Below, one piece after another: positions 6,470 through 10,017 of a DNA stretch of 10,017 nt. The notes beneath the pieces were generated by a model. The model did no database searches. It was not told the origin of the DNA and saw only the letters and a list, made by a program, of their open reading frames with translations. Every line of letters starts with the position of its first letter. Positions within the stretch are counted from its first letter, which is position 1. The position numbers and the translations under genes are program-made. This stretch comes from Conexibacter sp. (GTDB taxonomy: Bacteria > Actinomycetota > Thermoleophilia > Solirubrobacterales > Solirubrobacteraceae): assembly GCA_025964295.1 (NCBI GenBank), contig JAOPZD010000469.1, positions 1 through 10,017 of the forward strand. Direction: 5' to 3'.

Positions 6470-7137
6470 CCCGCCGGCTGAGCCACGCCGCCCGCGACGA
6501 GGCGGGCTTCTCGCTCATCGAGCTGCTCGTCGCGCTGGCGATCGGCTCGATCGTGCTGACGGCCGTCATGACGGTGTTCATCAACGGCCTGACCGGCTCG
6601 GCGAAGGTGACCGATCGCGTCGAGGCCGCCCAGCGCGCGCGGGTGACCGCCGACCGGATCTCCACCCTGCTGCAGGCGGAGATCTGCGGCACCACGGGCG
6701 ACGCGCCGATCTCCGACGCGTCCGCGACGTCGGTGACGTTCACCGCCAACCTCGGCGACGTCTACGCCGATCCGATCCAGTACCGCATCCGGTGGGACAG
6801 CGCCACCAAGAGCATCTTCGAGGATCGCTACGTCAGCACCGACGGCGGGACGACCTTCCCGGCGGCGCCGACGTCGAGCCGCCTGATCGGCACCAACATG
6901 GTGCCGACGGACGGGAGCACCCTCTTCAAGTACTACGGGTTCGACACGGTCAACGGCGGCATCGCCCCGACCCCGATGTCGCCCATCGACGTCCAGCAGA
7001 TCATCGCCGTGAACTTCTACCTCACGGCCATGCCGGAGCGCACCAAGCAGAGCGACCCCCGCGCGACGAGCGTCGAGGGCCAGGCCGTCGCCGGCAGCGC
7101 CGACCCATCCGATCCGAACCTGGGGACCAAGTGCTGA
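6466..7137 (+). CDS. Prepilin-like minor pilin (PilW-like)
   Basis: A 223-residue protein with a classic prepilin end: short basic leader, cleavage site G14|F15 and Glu19 at +5 (AGFSLIELLVALAIGSIV), then a hydrophobic helix to about residue 40. The next section (about 45-72, RVEAAQRARVTADRISTLLQAEI) resembles the helical spine of PilW/GspJ-type minor pilins. The rest is a beta-rich head (about 87-190) without strong landmarks. It probably sits with the neighbouring products in a pilus-tip or initiation complex after processing by a prepilin peptidase not encoded here. Its ATG overlaps the upstream stop (6466-6469) and its last codons overlap the GTG of the downstream gene, indicating translational coupling. 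The prepilin call is firm; the PilW name rests on position and length. Confidence 0.85.
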   Translation: MTRRLSHAARDEAGFSLIELLVALAIGSIVLTAVMTVFINGLTGSAKVTDRVEAAQRARVTADRISTLLQAEICGTTGDAPISDASATSVTFTANLGDVYADPIQYRIRWDSATKSIFEDRYVSTDGGTTFPAAPTSSRLIGTNMVPTDGSTLFKYYGFDTVNGGIAPTPMSPIDVQQIIAVNFYLTAMPERTKQSDPRATSVEGQAVAGSADPSDPNLGTKC

Positions 7138-8717
7138 GCAACCGTCGTCGCCTGCTCGTCGACCAGAGCGGCTTCACCATGGTCACCGTCATGCTCACCA
7201 TGATGGTGATGAGCCTGTTCGCGATCGGCGCCTGGACGGCCGCACGCGGCGACACGCCGCTCAGCCGCGGCGACCAGGACCGCAAGCGCGCCTACCAGGC
7301 CGCCCAGGCCGGGGTCGAGTGGTACAGCTACCAGCTGCAGAAGGACCCTGCCTACTGGACCAAGTGCGCGACGATCACGACGACCGACGGCACGACGCCG
7401 CCGGTGACGCTCGAGGGCAAGACGCCGATCTGGCGCACGCTCACCGACGCGGACGGGACGAGCACCAGCAAGGAGCAGTTCCACGTCGAGATCCTCAACA
7501 CGAAGTCGAGCAGCGGCGCGAGCGTGCCGTGCTCGACCACCGACCCGTCGGGCACCGCGCTGGACCGCGGCAGCCTGCGGCTCCGGGTGACCGGCCGCGC
7601 CAACGGCAAGTACCGCAGCGTCATCGCGACCTACCGCCGCACCGGCTTCCTCAACTACATCTACTTCACGCAGTGGGAGACCCAGGACCCGATCATCTCC
7701 GGGGCCAGCGGCTGCGACAAGACGCGCAGCGACCGCGGCAGCGGCTGCGTGACGATCCAGTTCCAGAACGCGGACAAGATCAAGGGCCCGATGCACACCA
7801 ACGACGAGAGCGTCGTGACGTGTGGGTCGCCGACCTTCGGCCGCGCGGGCAAGTCGGACAACTGGGAGGTCGCCGGCGCGGCGCCCGGCTACATCCAGGC
7901 CTGCGGCAACTACGCGCCGACGTTCAACGGGCCCAAGCTCACGCCGGCGGGCACGCTGACGATGCCCGACGGCAACGGGAACCTCGCGACGCTCGCGGGC
8001 TCCTGGAACTTCACGGGCCAGACCTGCCTGGTGTTCAAGACCGACAACACGGTCGACATCTTCAAGAACCAGAACTGGCAGTCCAACAAGAAGATCGACT
8101 GCACCGGAACGCCGGACAACCGTCCGCTGTCCGGGCCCAACGCCCCGCCCAACGGCGTCATCTACGTCAGCGGCAGCGGCACCTGCGCCTACGCCAAGGC
8201 CGAGGACTACTCCAACCCGAGCACCTGCGGCGACGTGGCGGTCTCCGGGACCTACGGCACGAGCGTCACGGTCGGCTCGTCCAACGACATCATCGTCAAC
8301 GCCGACCTCAAGCACGCCGGGGACGCGATGATGGGCCTGATCGCCTCGAACTTCGTGCGCGTCTACCACCCGTTCTCGGGCCGCACCAGCAGCAGCTGCG
8401 GCACCGCGCTCGCCTACACGCCGGTCAAGCAGATCGACGCGGCCATCCTCGCGCTGACGCACTCGTTCGTCGTCGACAACTACGACTGCGGCAGCCCGAT
8501 GGCCGACGCGCTGACCGTCAACGGCGCGATCGCGCAGTACTACCGCGGCACGGTCGGCACCGGCAGCGGCACGACGATCAGCACGGGCTACGCGAAGGAC
8601 TACAACTACGACGACCGGCTGCGGTTCCAGAGCCCGCCGAACTTCCTCGATCCGATCGAGACCCGGTGGGAGATCGTCCGCAAGTCCGAGCAGCAGCCCG
8701 CGAACACGACGCCGTAA
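7131..8717 (+). CDS. Large PilX-like pilus-assembly protein
   Basis: A 528-residue protein with a PilX-like N-terminus: basic leader, G14|F15 and a hydrophobic helix (15-37), then an AYQAAQAGVEWYSYQLQ segment (54-70) typical of PilX-type proteins. Position +5 is Thr19 (GFTMVTV) instead of Glu. The large remainder is Gly/Ser/Thr/Asn-rich with many cysteines. It has TGFLNYIYFTQWETQDP (171-187), KGPMHTNDE (218-226) and a C-terminal SFVV...NGAIAQYYRG region (about 445-473), recalling DUF4900-like extracellular pilus-associated proteins with repetitive beta structure. The GTG at 7131 overlaps the previous stop by seven bases and has GGGGA about 5 bases upstream, so it is preferred over internal starts. 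It is last in the operon and probably surface-located. The exact family is uncertain. Confidence 0.8.
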   Translation: MLSNRRRLLVDQSGFTMVTVMLTMMVMSLFAIGAWTAARGDTPLSRGDQDRKRAYQAAQAGVEWYSYQLQKDPAYWTKCATITTTDGTTPPVTLEGKTPIWRTLTDADGTSTSKEQFHVEILNTKSSSGASVPCSTTDPSGTALDRGSLRLRVTGRANGKYRSVIATYRRTGFLNYIYFTQWETQDPIISGASGCDKTRSDRGSGCVTIQFQNADKIKGPMHTNDESVVTCGSPTFGRAGKSDNWEVAGAAPGYIQACGNYAPTFNGPKLTPAGTLTMPDGNGNLATLAGSWNFTGQTCLVFKTDNTVDIFKNQNWQSNKKIDCTGTPDNRPLSGPNAPPNGVIYVSGSGTCAYAKAEDYSNPSTCGDVAVSGTYGTSVTVGSSNDIIVNADLKHAGDAMMGLIASNFVRVYHPFSGRTSSSCGTALAYTPVKQIDAAILALTHSFVVDNYDCGSPMADALTVNGAIAQYYRGTVGTGSGTTISTGYAKDYNYDDRLRFQSPPNFLDPIETRWEIVRKSEQQPANTTP

Positions 8718-8726
8718 GGCCGGGGC

Positions 8727-8746
8727 GCGCCGGCCTAGGCCGGCGC
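8727..8746. terminator. 20-bp perfect palindrome between convergent genes
   Basis: GCGCCGGCCTAGGCCGGCGC reads the same on both strands and is centred on CCTAGG. It starts 9 bases after the PilX-like stop and contains the TAG stop of the convergent ArsR gene. In RNA it would fold into a G:C stem from either direction, so a compact bidirectional terminator is the simplest reading. There is no T-run on either side. Confidence 0.45.
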
Positions 8747-9049
8747 CGCCTGCGCCTGCGCCTGCAGCACGGCGTCGAGCAGCCCGGGGAACCGTGCCTC
8801 GAGGTCGTCGCGGCGCAGCGAGAGGTGGCGGTGGGTGCCCTCGGCGCGGGTGTCGGTGATGCCGGCCTCGCGGAGGGTCTTGAAGTGATGCGAGCGCGTG
8901 GACTTGCTGATCCCGAGCTCCATCGAGCCGCACACCTGCTCGCCCTGGGAGGCGAGCGTGCGGACGATCTTCAGCCGCACGGGGTCGCCGAGCGCCTGCA
9001 GGATGGTGGTGAGGTCGAGATCCTCGGGGGCGGGCTGATGCAGGTCCAC
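8735..9049 (-). CDS. ArsR-family winged-helix repressor
   Basis: A 104-residue regulator, normal for ArsR/SmtB proteins. The N-terminal half has LQALGDPVRLKIVRTLA (17-33), matching the family's LadptRl-iL block. The recognition helix is in SKSTRSHHFKTLREAGI (48-64), followed by the beta wing (about 68-80). There is one cysteine (Cys40) and no CxC or histidine cluster of the metal-sensing types, so a metal effector is not supported. The C-terminus ends in Ala-Gln repeats encoded by three copies of a 6-base unit (8749-8766). The GTG start at 9049 lies one base after the start site predicted from a TATCCT -10 box, so the mRNA is probably leaderless. The gene is divergent from the exporter and shares two palindromic operators with it, which points to joint repression. 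Family certain, ligand unknown. Confidence 0.9.
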   Translation of the reverse strand: MDLHQPAPEDLDLTTILQALGDPVRLKIVRTLASQGEQVCGSMELGISKSTRSHHFKTLREAGITDTRAEGTHRHLSLRRDDLEARFPGLLDAVLQAQAQAAPA

Positions 9050-9056
9050 GCAGGAC

Positions 9057-9086
9057 AGGATACCGCGTCGTTCGACGCACGTCGAA
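9057..9086 (-). promoter_or_regulatory. Promoter of the ArsR-family gene
   Basis: On the minus strand TTCGAC (9086-9081) is followed after 18 bases by TATCCT (9062-9057), a good -10. Start would fall near 9050, next to the GTG at 9049. The -35 element is one arm of the upstream palindrome, so repressor and polymerase would compete. Confidence 0.55.
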
Positions 9087-9087
9087 C
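9070..9087. promoter_or_regulatory. ArsR operator, site 1
   Basis: GTTCGACGCACGTCGAAC: two perfect 8-bp arms around CA. It holds the -35 elements of both divergent promoters. Size and symmetry fit an ArsR dimer site. Binding by the adjacent ArsR protein is inference. Confidence 0.7.
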
Positions 9088-9100
9088 TTCCTGCTACGGT
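9071..9100 (+). promoter_or_regulatory. Promoter of the EamA-family gene
   Basis: TTCGAC (9071-9076) and TACGGT (9095-9100) are 18 bases apart. TGC just before the -10 makes an extended -10 (TGCTACGGT). Start would fall near 9107, inside the second palindrome. The -35 is the other arm of the palindrome used by the divergent ArsR promoter. Confidence 0.5.
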
Positions 9101-9101
9101 A

Positions 9102-9119
9102 GTTCGACCAACGTCGAAC
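9102..9119. promoter_or_regulatory. ArsR operator, site 2
   Basis: GTTCGACCAACGTCGAAC differs from site 1 at only two positions and keeps 7 of 8 arm pairs. It begins 32 bases from site 1, about three helical turns, and covers the predicted start of the exporter transcript. Confidence 0.7.
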
Positions 9120-9141
9120 CAAGGCCCCTCTCCTCCTCCTC

Positions 9142-10017
9142 ATGCCTCGCTTCCTCCCCTCGCTCCTTGCCGTCCTCTGCTGGGGCGGCATGTTCCCGAT
9201 CGCCGACGCGGCCATGGACCACGTCGACGCTGCGCACATCACGTCGGTCCGCTACGGCGTCGCGACGCTGATCTTCCTGGCGCTGCTGGCGGCCTTCGAG
9301 GGCCGCGCCGCGCTGCGCTACGACGGCCGCTTCGGCCGCGCGCTGCTGTTCGGCACGCTCGGCTTCGCCGGCTTCAACCTCCTGTCCTACGCGGGCCTGC
9401 GCCACACCACGCCCCAGCACGCGTCGCTGATCGCCGCGATGCTCCCCGTGCTGACCGTCCTGGCCCGCTGGCGGATGACCGGCGAGCGCCCGGCGCCCGC
9501 GCTGCTGGGCTTCGTCGCGCTGGCCTTCGGCGGCGTCGCGCTGGTCGTCGTCGGCGACGACCCCGCCGCGGCGGTCAAGGGCGGGACGGGCGACCTGCTC
9601 GTCCTGGCCGGCGCGATCTGCTGGGTGCGCTACACGCTGAGCGCGGCGACGGACTTCGGCGACTGGTCGCCGCTGCGCTTCACCGCGCTGAGCGCCGCGG
9701 CGGGCACGCTGTCGATCCTGGCGATCACCGCGGCGGGCGACGCCAGCGGGCTGCTGTCGCCGCCCAGCATCGGCCAGCTCGGCGCCGCCGGCTGGGGCAT
9801 CGGCTACGTCATCGTCTTCGGCGCGGTCGTCGCGGTGCTGGGCTGGAACGCCGGCGTCCGGCGCCTCGGCCCGGCCAACGCCGCGTTGTTCATGAACCTG
9901 GTCCCGGTGACCACGTTCACGATCCAGGCCGCGCGCGGTGCGACGCCCGGGCCGGTCGAGCTGGCCGGCGCCGCGGTGACCCTCGTCGCGCTCGTCGCCG
10001 CCAACGCGACGCTGCGC
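9142..10017 (+). CDS. EamA/DMT-family transporter, C-terminus cut by window edge
   Basis: An open frame of 292 codons runs to the right edge without a stop. The product is a drug/metabolite transporter superfamily membrane protein with two EamA repeats. The first starts in LAVLCWGGMFPIADAAM (9-25) and includes NLLSYAGLRHTTPQHASLIAAMLPVLTVL (79-107). The second starts in LLVLAGAICWVRYTLS (152-167) and includes GWNAGVRRLGPANAALFMNLVPVTTF (234-259), with the matching small-residue/Pro motif. About ten membrane helices are expected, and the family is usually near 300 residues, so little is missing. The direction is probably efflux of a small metabolite; the substrate is unknown. The ATG at 9142 has no Shine-Dalgarno sequence and follows a C/T-rich tract (cccctctcctcctcctc). 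It is divergent from and probably repressed by the ArsR-family gene. Confidence 0.9.
   Translation, partial: MPRFLPSLLAVLCWGGMFPIADAAMDHVDAAHITSVRYGVATLIFLALLAAFEGRAALRYDGRFGRALLFGTLGFAGFNLLSYAGLRHTTPQHASLIAAMLPVLTVLARWRMTGERPAPALLGFVALAFGGVALVVVGDDPAAAVKGGTGDLLVLAGAICWVRYTLSAATDFGDWSPLRFTALSAAAGTLSILAITAAGDASGLLSPPSIGQLGAAGWGIGYVIVFGAVVAVLGWNAGVRRLGPANAALFMNLVPVTTFTIQAARGATPGPVELAGAAVTLVALVAANATLR

Noticed and set aside
7017..9271. Long open frames on both strands across the PilX-like, ArsR and promoter regions
   Set aside because: They cross intergenic palindromes and gene ends, have no motifs and conflict with well-supported PilX-like, ArsR and EamA genes.

Overview
The window is GC-rich throughout. 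It has GTG starts, 4-7 base gene overlaps and few Shine-Dalgarno sequences, which fits a high-GC actinobacterium. The pairing of a large PilV/PilW/PilX-type prepilin operon with an actinobacterial-style xylose ABC transporter suggests Thermoleophilia (Solirubrobacter/Conexibacter-like). That placement is an inference from protein style, not from a marker gene.

Layout. (1) 1-136, minus: the N-terminus of a DeoR-type repressor that runs off the left edge. Its promoter and first codons carry five direct repeats of CGCA in exact 10-bp phase (116-165). (2) 210-247: a perfect 17-bp stem hairpin that probably ends the sugar operon. (3) 279-4737, minus: a four-gene operon in the order ROK regulator, xylF-like lipoprotein, single-domain ABC ATPase, xylH-like permease. 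This looks like a complete xylose-type sugar importer with its own repressor. No xylose isomerase or xylulokinase lies in the window. (4) 4738-4963: a divergent control region with a likely ROK operator over a TTGACA -35 box and a hairpin-rich leader facing the pilus genes. (5) 4964-8717, plus: three translationally coupled genes for prepilin-like proteins (PilV-, PilW- and PilX-like). The first is unusually large with extra beta-sandwich-like modules, and the third lacks the Glu at +5. (6) 8727-8746: a 20-bp perfect palindrome between convergent genes. (7) 8735-9049, minus: an ArsR-family repressor, divergent from (8) 9142-10017, plus: an EamA/DMT-family exporter cut by the right edge. Their shared 92-bp promoter region holds two near-identical 18-bp palindromes that bracket the promoter elements.

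How the parts work together. Each transcription regulator sits beside sequence that looks like its own operator: phased decamers for DeoR, a GGTTTGT/ACGAACC inverted repeat for ROK, and paired GTTCGAC palindromes for ArsR. The xyl genes would import a pentose-like sugar under ROK control. The pilin-like genes would supply minor pilins to a type IV pilus whose motor and peptidase are encoded elsewhere. The ArsR/EamA pair looks like a self-contained repressor-exporter module. No mobile element, CRISPR array, rRNA or tRNA was found.
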